Part shown: positions 1 to 6,336 of the stretch, one piece after another
How positions within the stretch are numbered: the stretch's first letter is position 1
Layout: every line of letters begins with the position of its first letter
Source: JBMYXZ01 sp049608925
GTDB taxonomy: Bacteria; Pseudomonadota; Alphaproteobacteria; JAGOMX01
Direction of reading: 5' to 3'
Assembly (NCBI GenBank): GCA_049608925.1
Contig: JBMYXZ010000079.1
Span: 1-6,552 of the forward strand
DNA length: 6,552 nucleotides
Translations under genes and position numbers: made by a program
The notes under the pieces: model-generated
What the model saw: only the letters and a program-made list of their open reading frames with translations
Databases searched by the model: none
Told to the model about the DNA's origin: nothing

Positions 1-115
1 AAACTTTGAATAATTGCCACGCAGTTAATAGCTTTAAGGGTGCGACTGCATTCCGTGAACCGTTTCGCCCCCATCGGAGATATGAACGAAGTGAATTATC
101 GCGAGATAGAAATAA

Positions 116-205
116 TGGCGGGCAGGGTGGGATTCGAACCCACGAAGGGCTTGCACCCTTGCCGGTTTTCAAGACCGGTGCATTCAACCGCTCTGCCACC
201 CTTCC
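116..205 (-). tRNA. tRNA-Ser (anticodon UGA), CCA encoded
   Basis: Read on the minus strand this is a 90-nt class II tRNA. The acceptor 5' strand GGAAGGG is followed by TG and a short D arm (GCA/TGC). The anticodon stem CCGGT/ACCGG encloses the loop CTTGAAA, with anticodon TGA at 169-171, which decodes UCA and related serine codons. A long variable arm (AAGGG/CCCTT with a 6-nt loop) is typical of serine tRNAs. The T arm is GTGGG-TTCGAAT-CCCAC, and the gene ends with discriminator G73 and an encoded CCA (116-118). The odd part is the acceptor stem: the 3' strand is CCTGCCC, so positions 3:70 (A-C) and 4:69 (A-G) do not pair and 5:68 is G-U. All other stems pair. Identity as tRNA-Ser(UGA) is secure; whether the gene is intact and functional is less so. 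Confidence 0.95.
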
Positions 206-224
206 TTGCTTTTTGATGATATAT

Positions 225-253
225 TTCGTACATATTTCACAAGCCTGCGTCAA
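225..253 (-). promoter_or_regulatory. Candidate sigma-70 type promoter for tRNA-Ser
   Basis: On the minus strand a -35-like TTGACG (248-253) is followed, after exactly 17 bases, by a -10-like TACGAA (225-230). Transcription would start near 218, giving a leader of roughly a dozen bases before the mature tRNA 5' end at 205, a normal distance for a tRNA gene. The -35 matches the consensus in five of six positions and the -10 in only three of six, so this rests mainly on the -35 box, the spacing and the position. Confidence 0.45.
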
Positions 254-271
254 GCAATTTTATTAAATATT

Positions 272-276
272 GGAGG
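272..276 (+). promoter_or_regulatory. Ribosome binding site setting the ydcF-like start
   Basis: GGAGG lies just upstream of the ATG at 281 and is the strongest Shine-Dalgarno match in the window. It decides between this ATG and an in-frame TTG at 206, which directly abuts the tRNA gene and has no comparable site. The region encoded from 281 also begins directly before the first predicted membrane helix, as expected for the family. Confidence 0.8.
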
Positions 277-280
277 AAAA

Positions 281-1081
281 ATGTCATTTCATAGCATTCT
301 TTACAAAATTTTTGGATGGATCATCAATATCGATGCGCTTATTCTGCTAGCCATTTTAATTGCTTCAGCACTGCTGCTGACGCGCTGGTGGAAGGGTGGC
401 CGTAAAATTCTGACAATATCCTCTGCTTTGCTTATTCTGCTGGTGGTGCTGCCATTTGGCACATGGGGGGCAACATTCCTGGAAAACCGCTTTCCTGAGC
501 TTACAGAAGTTCCTACAGATGCAAAGGGCATAATCATCCTGGGGGGTAACTTTAGCCTAGCGAACACGGCCGAACGTGGACGCCCTTGTTATAATATCGC
601 AGGCGGCAGGTTAGTCGAAGCGGCTAAATTGATTCGCGATAATCCGAACCTTGAAGTCGTCTTTTCCGGCAGAGGAACGCATCCTAAGGTCAGCGAATCC
701 GAAATAACCAAGGAAGTGTTTGCTTCCTTGGGAATTGACACAACCAACATGCGCTTTGAAGACCAATCCCGCAGCACCAACCAGAATGCTGAATTCACCG
801 CTGCCATGCTAAAGCCACAACCTGGTGAGAAATGGCTGCTGGTTACCTCTGCGATCCATATGCCAAGATCTGTTGGGTTGTTCAGAGGGGCAGGCTTTGA
901 CAGCATTATCCCCTGCCCTGTGGATTACCACACAACAGGTAAAATGGATTTTTTCTTCAACGTCAGCATGCTGCGCGCGTTCTTAGCATGGAATTATTTT
1001 GCCCGTGAAATTGCAGGGATGATAAACGCTTACATGTTAGGCTTAAGCAATGAATTAATTCCTGCCCATATTGTTGGTTGA
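281..1081 (+). CDS. YdcF/ElyC/SanA-like (DUF218) inner-membrane protein
   Basis: This 266-residue protein has two N-terminal hydrophobic segments (about 17-34 and 43-61), with the positively charged RWWKGGRK between them, followed by a DUF218 domain from about residue 80 to 245. Family motifs are visible: the first strand GIIILGG (83-89), FSGRG (128-132), the E-D-x-S-x-S-T-x-x-N-A block (160-170) and LLVTSAIHMPRS (186-197). The length and two-helix architecture match Escherichia coli ElyC (about 259 residues), linked to peptidoglycan assembly; the exact reaction of this family is not settled. The charge of the loop suggests it is cytoplasmic, leaving the DUF218 domain near the periplasmic side (inference). 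The start at 281 is supported by GGAGG at 272-276. It sits 68 bases upstream of rlpA with no convincing terminator between, so it may share transcription with that cell-wall operon. Family assignment is firm; physiological role is inferred. Confidence 0.9.
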   Translation: MSFHSILYKIFGWIINIDALILLAILIASALLLTRWWKGGRKILTISSALLILLVVLPFGTWGATFLENRFPELTEVPTDAKGIIILGGNFSLANTAERGRPCYNIAGGRLVEAAKLIRDNPNLEVVFSGRGTHPKVSESEITKEVFASLGIDTTNMRFEDQSRSTNQNAEFTAAMLKPQPGEKWLLVTSAIHMPRSVGLFRGAGFDSIIPCPVDYHTTGKMDFFFNVSMLRAFLAWNYFAREIAGMINAYMLGLSNELIPAHIVG

Positions 1082-1149
1082 GAATCAATATAAGTTCGTA
1101 GTATGTTGAAGCTGGAATTCCATTCAGCAAGACAATACAAGGATGATAC

Positions 1150-2055
1150 ATGCTGAGAGCACAAAGCTTTAAACTAGTTTCCCTTCTCAGCATTGCTCTT
1201 TTAATTTTAGCGGGCTGTAGCAGCAGTGGCCCGTCAGGCAGCCGCACGCGTGCACCTGTTAAGCCTACCAGCAAGCCCTATACCATTAAAGGTAAGCGAT
1301 ACCACCCGCAGCAGCATTATGAATATGATGCGGTTGGTCTGGCTTCTTGGTATGGCGTGCGCGATAAGTTTCATGGCAAGAGGACTGCCACTGGTGAAAA
1401 ATTTAATGCTTATGGCATCACAGCTGCGCACAAGACGCTTCCCCTGCCCTGCGTTGCAAAAGTTACCAATCTTGATAACGGCCGCAGTATTGAAGTAAAG
1501 ATCAACGACCGTGGTCCTTTCCACAAGGGCCGCATTATTGACATGTCTCAGAAAGCAGCGCAGTTGCTGGGCTATTATAAAAAAGGTACGGCAAAAGTGC
1601 GCGTGCAGGTGGATGTCCCTAAAAGCTTGGCTTTGAATAAAAACTTTAAAGTCATGTATGCAAAGAATATTCCCTATAAGTCGAAGCATAAGTCTCGTCC
1701 GCGACATGGTAAGGGGAAAAGACAGAAGAAAACCATTATGTTGGCAAAAGCCAAGCCACATCCAAAACCCAGAAGGCGCCCAACTTGGATGGGCATTAAG
1801 GAGCTAAGTCGCAAGCCAGGGGCAATCTATGTGCAGGCGGGGACTTTTCGCAGTCAGAACAATGCACGTAGCCTGTCGCATCGCTTGAAACAAATGGTTC
1901 CGCGCGCGTCGGTTTTGATGAAATCGGTCAGCGTTAATAATGAATCGATGTATACGGTAAAATTAGGTCCATTTCGCAGTAGCCGAGAGGCAAAACTTTT
2001 GCTACAAAAAATGGGTATAGCTGGACACTCTGACGCACGGATAGTTTATGAATAA
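1150..2055 (+). CDS. rlpA: RlpA septal lytic transglycosylase lipoprotein
   Basis: RlpA proteins bind septal glycan strands lacking peptide stems and, in Pseudomonas aeruginosa, cleave them to help daughter cells separate. This 301-residue protein begins with a lipoprotein signal peptide ending in L-A-G-C, so Cys23 would be lipidated. A double-psi beta-barrel domain follows (about 62-153) with GLASWYG, TATGE and NDRGPF. By spacing, Glu83, His94 and Asp120 match the catalytic Glu/His/Asp set I recall for the P. aeruginosa enzyme (intervals of 11 and 37), so it is probably active rather than only a glycan binder. A C-terminal SPOR domain (about 224-300, starting YVQAGTF and including VKLGPF) should target it to denuded glycan at the division site. 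The linker (about 156-222) is long and strongly basic. AAGGA at 1139-1143 precedes the ATG by 6 bases. The stop overlaps the next gene by 8 bases; the rlpA-dacA adjacency also occurs in E. coli. Confidence 0.95.
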   Translation: MLRAQSFKLVSLLSIALLILAGCSSSGPSGSRTRAPVKPTSKPYTIKGKRYHPQQHYEYDAVGLASWYGVRDKFHGKRTATGEKFNAYGITAAHKTLPLPCVAKVTNLDNGRSIEVKINDRGPFHKGRIIDMSQKAAQLLGYYKKGTAKVRVQVDVPKSLALNKNFKVMYAKNIPYKSKHKSRPRHGKGKRQKKTIMLAKAKPHPKPRRRPTWMGIKELSRKPGAIYVQAGTFRSQNNARSLSHRLKQMVPRASVLMKSVSVNNESMYTVKLGPFRSSREAKLLLQKMGIAGHSDARIVYE

Positions 2056-3187
2056 ATTACGCTTTTTCCTTCCTGTATTGCTGGTTCTATTAGCAATAAA
2101 TCAGGCTTATGCTTTAACAACTAAGGCAAAACAAGCAATCTTGATTGATGCTCAGACTGGGACTGTGCTGTATGAAAAGAATGCTGACCAGTTGATGGCG
2201 CCCTCGTCGATGACTAAAATCATGCTGGTTTACTTGGCCTTTGAACATATGAAGCGTGGTGAGCTAGCCTGGGAAGACGAACTGCCTGTTAGCAAGCTGG
2301 CATGGCGTAAGGGTGGCTCACGCATGTTTGTAGAAGTGGGCACCAAAGTGCCTGTTTCTGACTTGCTACGCGGGATTATTGTTCAATCTGGCAATGACGC
2401 TTCTATCGTGGTTGCAGAACATCTGGCCGGTAACGAAGCCGTATTTGCACTCGAGATGACGCGACGTGCGAATGCAATGGGGGCAACCAATACAACTTTT
2501 AAGAACTCAACAGGCTGGCCGGATCCTCTGCATCAAACAACGGCGCGAGATCTTGCTTTGATCACTGATAGTCTGATCAAGGACTTCCCAGAATATTGCA
2601 ATCCTATCTTTTCCGAGCGCGAGTTTACATACAATAATATCAGCCAGCCTAATCGTAACCCTTTGCTGTACAAAAAGATTGGGTGTGATGTTGGTAAAAC
2701 CGGCTATACCGAAGCTGGTGGGTATGGCCTAGCTGCGTCCTCTATTGATGAAACCGGCCGCCGTATTGTGATGGTCATCAATGGCTGCAAGTCAAAAGGC
2801 GAGCGCGCTCGTGAAGGTGAAGCCTTGATGCGATGGGGATTCCGCAACACAATCACGCCGAAGATATTTGAAAAAGGCCAGGAAGTTGTGAATGCTCATG
2901 TCTGGCAAGGCGCAGAAAACACTGTGTCTTTGGTCCTGCAGGAAGATTTGTATATCACAATTCCACGCCGTGATAGAGATAAGCTGAAGGTTGAAGCCAA
3001 ATATCTTGACCCGATTCCCCCTATGCAAGCCGGTAAAGTGGTGGGCAAGGTGGTTGTCAGCTGCGAAGGGCATGAAACTATTGAAACGCCATTAGTTGTT
3101 GCAAAAGAAGTTGAAGAAGCTGGTTTCATCGAACGCATCACTGGTGCTCTCAGCTATCTGATCTTTGGAGATAGTTACACTACATGA
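2048..3187 (+). CDS. dacF: D-alanyl-D-alanine carboxypeptidase, PBP5/6 type (peptidase S11)
   Basis: Low-molecular-mass penicillin-binding proteins of this family remove the terminal D-alanine from peptidoglycan pentapeptides in the periplasm, limiting cross-linking. The 379-residue protein has a signal peptide with likely cleavage after A-Y-A (residue 22). The three active-site motifs are intact: S54-M-T-K57 with the acylating serine, S114-G-N, and K217-T-G. The catalytic domain covers about 25-255, and a PBP5 C-terminal beta domain about 275-350. The last 25 residues (around GFIERITGALSYLIFG) form a plausible amphipathic membrane-anchoring helix, as in PBP5. Length is normal for the family. 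Four cysteines lie in the exported part (184, 213, 247, 339), one of them only four residues before KTG. Its start overlaps rlpA by 8 bases and its stop overlaps tmk by 4 (ATGA), pointing to coupled translation. The function is clear; the dacF rather than dacA or dacC label is by alphaproteobacterial naming convention. Confidence 0.95.
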   Translation: MNKLRFFLPVLLVLLAINQAYALTTKAKQAILIDAQTGTVLYEKNADQLMAPSSMTKIMLVYLAFEHMKRGELAWEDELPVSKLAWRKGGSRMFVEVGTKVPVSDLLRGIIVQSGNDASIVVAEHLAGNEAVFALEMTRRANAMGATNTTFKNSTGWPDPLHQTTARDLALITDSLIKDFPEYCNPIFSEREFTYNNISQPNRNPLLYKKIGCDVGKTGYTEAGGYGLAASSIDETGRRIVMVINGCKSKGERAREGEALMRWGFRNTITPKIFEKGQEVVNAHVWQGAENTVSLVLQEDLYITIPRRDRDKLKVEAKYLDPIPPMQAGKVVGKVVVSCEGHETIETPLVVAKEVEEAGFIERITGALSYLIFGDSYTT

Positions 3188-3816
3188 GCACACCAGGACG
3201 CTTCATCACATTCGAAGGCGGTGAAGGCGCCGGCAAGTCTACACAGATCCCTTTGATCTGTAATCGTCTGGAAGCGCATGGATTAATGGTGGCAACAACA
3301 CGCGAGCCAGGAGGCAGCGAAGGTGCCGAGTTAATTCGTGAGTTATTGGTTACCGGAGACGTCAACCGTTGGGACTCGGTCACCGAAGCGCTTTTATACA
3401 ATGCCGCGAGGCGTGATCATCTGGAACGCACAATCAAGCCGATGATTGCCGCCGGGACATGGGTAGTATGTGACCGCTTTGCTGATTCAACCATGGCCTA
3501 TCAAGGCTATGGGCATGGCCTGCCAACTGAACAACTTGACCAGCTGTATACTGTGATAGCGGGTGACTTTAAACCCGATCATACTTTTATCTTTGATTTG
3601 CCGCCGCGTGTTGGACTGGAGAGAACTTCAGGGCGTACCTGTGATGAAGATCGGTTTGAGCGCATGAATATTTCTTTTCACGAGCGCTTGCGTGAAGGGT
3701 TTATAAAAATTGCAGAACAGGATGCGCAGCGTTATACCGTACTGGATGCCAGCCTGGATGTTAACCAAATATCGGATACAATATACGAGACCATATGCCA
3801 GAAGTTCAGCCTATAA
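3184..3816 (+). CDS. tmk: Thymidylate kinase
   Basis: Tmk phosphorylates dTMP to dTDP with ATP, an essential cytoplasmic step of dTTP synthesis for both de novo and salvage pathways. The 210-residue product has the usual bacterial length. Visible landmarks are the P-loop G12-GEGAGKST, the TREPGG motif (39-44), the DRF motif at 97-99 followed by the substrate-binding stretch DSTMAYQGYG, and an arginine-containing LID (about 147-159, RTSGRTCDEDRF). The P-loop carries Gly-Ala rather than the Arg found in the human enzyme, so catalytic arginines come from the LID, as in the E. coli-type enzyme. The ATG lies inside the dacF stop (ATGA), and the nearest purine-rich site (GGAG, 3167-3170) is 13 bases away, so initiation probably depends on coupling to dacF translation. 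The 3' end overlaps holB by 22 bases; tmk followed by holB is a very common bacterial pair. Confidence 0.97.
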   Translation: MSTPGRFITFEGGEGAGKSTQIPLICNRLEAHGLMVATTREPGGSEGAELIRELLVTGDVNRWDSVTEALLYNAARRDHLERTIKPMIAAGTWVVCDRFADSTMAYQGYGHGLPTEQLDQLYTVIAGDFKPDHTFIFDLPPRVGLERTSGRTCDEDRFERMNISFHERLREGFIKIAEQDAQRYTVLDASLDVNQISDTIYETICQKFSL

Positions 3817-4799
3817 TCTATAGCCCACGCACGCAGAATGTCCTTTTCGGTCATCAAAAGATCGAAAAGAAACTGCTGCAATCATGGCAACAAAATCGTC
3901 TACATCATGGTTTGTTGCTAACGGGTCCTAAAGGCGTTGGTAAAGCAACGTTCGCGTTTAGACTGGCAAAGTTCTTGCTAAGTAATCCTGATGTTGCGAC
4001 AGCATTAGACATGTCTGTTGAGCCAGATCACCCTATTGGCCGTCGTGTAGCCTCTGGTGGACATGGAGACCTGTTGGTGGTCGAGCCAAAGGAAGAATCA
4101 GCAACACAGGAAATATCTGTCGATCAAGTACGTGACGTGACGCAATTCCTGCGCATGAAGCCGATGGAAGGTGGTTGGCGTGTTGCAATCATCGACGGCG
4201 CGATGAACCGCAATGCGGCTAATGCTTTGCTGAAAGGACTAGAAGAGCCTCCGAAGCGGACCATGATGATTGTGGTGTCCAATGCAGTGGGCACCCTACC
4301 CTCGACTATTAAATCTCGTTGTCAGGTTCATACATTTCAAGCACTGTCGTCTGCTGATGTTAAATCTATTATTGCGCCTCTGGTTGAAGATCTCAGTGAT
4401 AAGGCTATTGAGCAGCTAATCACGTTATCTCAGGGCAGCCCCGGGCGTGCCATGCAGCTTTATGAGCTCGATGGACTAGGCATTCACCAGGACTTGGTTA
4501 AGACAGTAAAAGAGCTACAGACGTTTTCTTTAGGGCCCATAGCTAAGTTCAGCGAAACATATACGGCGCGCATTCAAAAGGAAGGCATCGCTGTCTTTAA
4601 CCTATTAGGCGATTACTTTCTAAATCTAATTGATGGTGCTATCAGAACGCCGCAAGAATCTTTGCTGCCAGAGCGTTCCGCCGAACAATGGGCGATGATA
4701 TGGCACGACATTGACAAACGCTTTACAGAAGCAAAACGTTTCCATTTGAACCGTTATGAAGTTTTAATGCATTCATTGCAGGATATTACAGGAGTATAA
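3795..4799 (+). CDS. holB: DNA polymerase III delta-prime (clamp loader) subunit
   Basis: The delta-prime subunit is the stator of the clamp loader, which with delta and DnaX opens the beta clamp and places it on primed DNA. The 334-residue protein begins with the typical block around VLFGHQKIEKKLL (16-28) and has Walker A GPKGVGKAT (44-52), the helix AANALLKGLEEPP (141-153), and the SRC motif (174-176) that supplies an arginine finger to a neighbouring subunit. The C-terminal region (about 200-330) is helical, as expected for the collar domain. The only cysteine is Cys176, so the four-cysteine zinc module of E. coli HolB is absent; alphaproteobacterial forms commonly lack it. The Walker B region (IIDGAMNRN, 132-140) looks about two residues short and lacks the usual second acidic residue. 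The start at 3795 overlaps tmk by 22 bases and has only a weak Shine-Dalgarno site, but the N-terminal conserved block follows it at the normal distance. metG follows after 5 bases. Confidence 0.93.
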   Translation: MPEVQPIIYSPRTQNVLFGHQKIEKKLLQSWQQNRLHHGLLLTGPKGVGKATFAFRLAKFLLSNPDVATALDMSVEPDHPIGRRVASGGHGDLLVVEPKEESATQEISVDQVRDVTQFLRMKPMEGGWRVAIIDGAMNRNAANALLKGLEEPPKRTMMIVVSNAVGTLPSTIKSRCQVHTFQALSSADVKSIIAPLVEDLSDKAIEQLITLSQGSPGRAMQLYELDGLGIHQDLVKTVKELQTFSLGPIAKFSETYTARIQKEGIAVFNLLGDYFLNLIDGAIRTPQESLLPERSAEQWAMIWHDIDKRFTEAKRFHLNRYEVLMHSLQDITGV

Positions 4800-4804
4800 A
4801 GTAC

Positions 4805-6325
4805 ATGGCATCGAATCAGTATTATGTCACCACACCGATCTATTATGTAAATGATGTGCCACATCTAGGCCATGCTTACACATCTATTGCAGCAGACGTG
4901 CTTGTGCGTTTTTATCGGATGATGGGCTATGACGCCATGTTCTTAACAGGTGTTGATGAACACGGCCAGAAAGTTGAAAAAGCAGCAGGAAAAGCTGGCA
5001 AATCACCTCAAGAGTTTGTCGATGAAGTCGCCAGCAGCTTTGAAAAGCTATGCGGAGCCTTGAATCTATCAAATGATCAATTCATTCGCACAACAGAAGA
5101 CCGTCACAAAAAAGCTGCTCAAGCCATGTGGAATCGCTTGGTAGAGCGCGGACAAATCTATAAATCAAGCTATAAGGGCTGGTATTCTGTCCGTGATGAA
5201 ACCTACTTTGCAGAAAGTGAACTGGTGGATGGCAAGGCGCCCACGGGAGCTGATGTTGAATGGGTGGAAGAGCCTAGCTATTTCTTCAAGCTTTCCGAAT
5301 GGCAAGAACCGCTGCTGAAGTTTTACGAAGAAAACCCAGATTTCATTGGGCCTAAGTCTCGACGCAATGAAGTGATCAGCTTTGTTAAAAATGGCTTGAT
5401 GGACTTGTCTATCTCCCGCTCAACATTTTCATGGGGAGTTCCGGTTCCCGATGACCCTGATCATGTGATGTATGTCTGGATTGAAGCGCTGACAAACTAT
5501 CTAACTGCTCTTGGTTTTCCAGATGATTCAGAGGGAGATGTTGCGGCTAAATGGCCTGTGGCCCTTCACTTAATAGGCAAAGACATCCTGCGTCATCATG
5601 CTGTATATTGGCCAGCGATTTTGCTGGCAGCAGGCCTTGATGTCCCTAAACGCATCTATGCGCATGGCTGGTGGACACGTGAAGGACAGAAAATGTCCAA
5701 GTCACTGGGTAATGTGATTGATCCATTTGCCTTGGTTGAAAGTCATGGCTTGGATCAGACGCGATATTTTGTCATGCGCCAGGTAACTTTTGGCAGCGAT
5801 GGTGACTTTTCTGAGTTAGCCTTTATTAGCCGCGTTAACAGTGACCTTGCCAATGACTTAGGGAACTTAATCCAGCGCGTCTTGTCGTTTATCCAAAAAA
5901 ATGCCGGGGCAGAAGTACCAACTGCTGCTGCTTACACAGATGCTGATAATGCCATGTTAAAGCAATCTCGTGACTTACCTGAAATCCTGCACGGCCACAT
6001 GGATGGCCAGCAAATCCATAAGTACTGCGAGGTAGTATGGCAGGTTATTGGTGAGGCAAACCGCTATATTGATGTGCAAGAGCCTTGGGCACTGAGAAAG
6101 ACCGATACGGAGCGCATGAACACAGTGTTGAATGTCTTGGTAAATGTGATCAGAGACGTTTGCGTATATGCTTGGCCGATCATGCCTGACAGCATGGAAA
6201 AAGCTTTAAGCTATCTAGGTGTCAGTGGTCCAGTGACGTTAGATCTAGTCAAGGATCCGCTAAAGCCTGGAGTTTCACTACCAAAACCAGAAGGGCTATT
6301 CCCACGCATAACTGAGACGGAATAA
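4805..6325 (+). CDS. metG: Methionyl-tRNA synthetase, short zinc-free form
   Basis: MetG activates methionine with ATP and loads it onto initiator and elongator tRNA-Met in the cytoplasm. The class I signatures are present: HLGH (20-23) for HIGH, and KMSKS (296-300). Other recognisable blocks are FLTGVDEHGQK (46-56), the FSWGVPVP stretch (208-215), YVWIEALTNY (223-232) and the HLIGKDILRHH block (255-265). The connective-peptide region around GWYSVRDETYFAESEL (125-140) has no CxxC pairs, so this is the zinc-independent type. At 506 residues it stops after the helical anticodon-binding domain and lacks the C-terminal tRNA-binding (Trbp111-like) extension of the longer E. coli enzyme; such short forms are normal in alphaproteobacteria. 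AGGAG at 4790-4794, overlapping the end of holB, lies 10 bases before the ATG. No T-box or other leader regulation fits in the 5-base gap. Confidence 0.97.
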   Translation: MASNQYYVTTPIYYVNDVPHLGHAYTSIAADVLVRFYRMMGYDAMFLTGVDEHGQKVEKAAGKAGKSPQEFVDEVASSFEKLCGALNLSNDQFIRTTEDRHKKAAQAMWNRLVERGQIYKSSYKGWYSVRDETYFAESELVDGKAPTGADVEWVEEPSYFFKLSEWQEPLLKFYEENPDFIGPKSRRNEVISFVKNGLMDLSISRSTFSWGVPVPDDPDHVMYVWIEALTNYLTALGFPDDSEGDVAAKWPVALHLIGKDILRHHAVYWPAILLAAGLDVPKRIYAHGWWTREGQKMSKSLGNVIDPFALVESHGLDQTRYFVMRQVTFGSDGDFSELAFISRVNSDLANDLGNLIQRVLSFIQKNAGAEVPTAAAYTDADNAMLKQSRDLPEILHGHMDGQQIHKYCEVVWQVIGEANRYIDVQEPWALRKTDTERMNTVLNVLVNVIRDVCVYAWPIMPDSMEKALSYLGVSGPVTLDLVKDPLKPGVSLPKPEGLFPRITETE

Positions 6326-6336
6326 GGATAAGAAGA

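Noticed and set aside
1..115. Possible small RNA, attachment site or tRNA terminator left of the tRNA gene
   Set aside because: Only trivial inverted repeats are visible (GCAGT/ACTGC at 21-50; TATC/GATA near 98-109), without a T-run or a repeat of the tRNA 3' end, so nothing can be claimed.
6..266. An 86-codon plus-strand open frame containing a G-G-I-R-T-H-E type peptide
   Set aside because: It reads antisense through the tRNA-Ser gene; this peptide is the well-known artefact of translating serine tRNA complements. No Shine-Dalgarno site or protein family supports it.
206..280. A longer start (TTG at 206) for the ydcF-like gene, adding 25 residues
   Set aside because: There is no ribosome binding site at the TTG, which abuts the tRNA 5' end, whereas GGAGG precedes ATG 281 at a usable distance.
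1111..1128. Hairpin GCTG...CAGC between the ydcF-like gene and rlpA as a terminator
   Set aside because: The perfect stem is only about four pairs, with a weak extension, and no T-run follows; it does not look like an intrinsic terminator.
1089..1136. Possible promoter elements before rlpA (TATAAG at 1089-1094; TTGAAG at 1106-1111 with GACAAT at 1131-1136)
   Set aside because: TATAAG has no convincing -35 partner, and the second pair needs a 19-base spacer; neither is strong enough to list.
1234..1761. A 175-codon minus-strand frame opposite rlpA
   Set aside because: It lies wholly opposite a gene with clear lipoprotein, beta-barrel and SPOR features and shows no recognisable domain of its own.
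4805..6325. MetG as a degraded enzyme because it lacks zinc cysteines and a C-terminal domain
   Set aside because: HLGH and KMSKS are intact, and a short zinc-free MetG of about 510 residues is a normal bacterial form.
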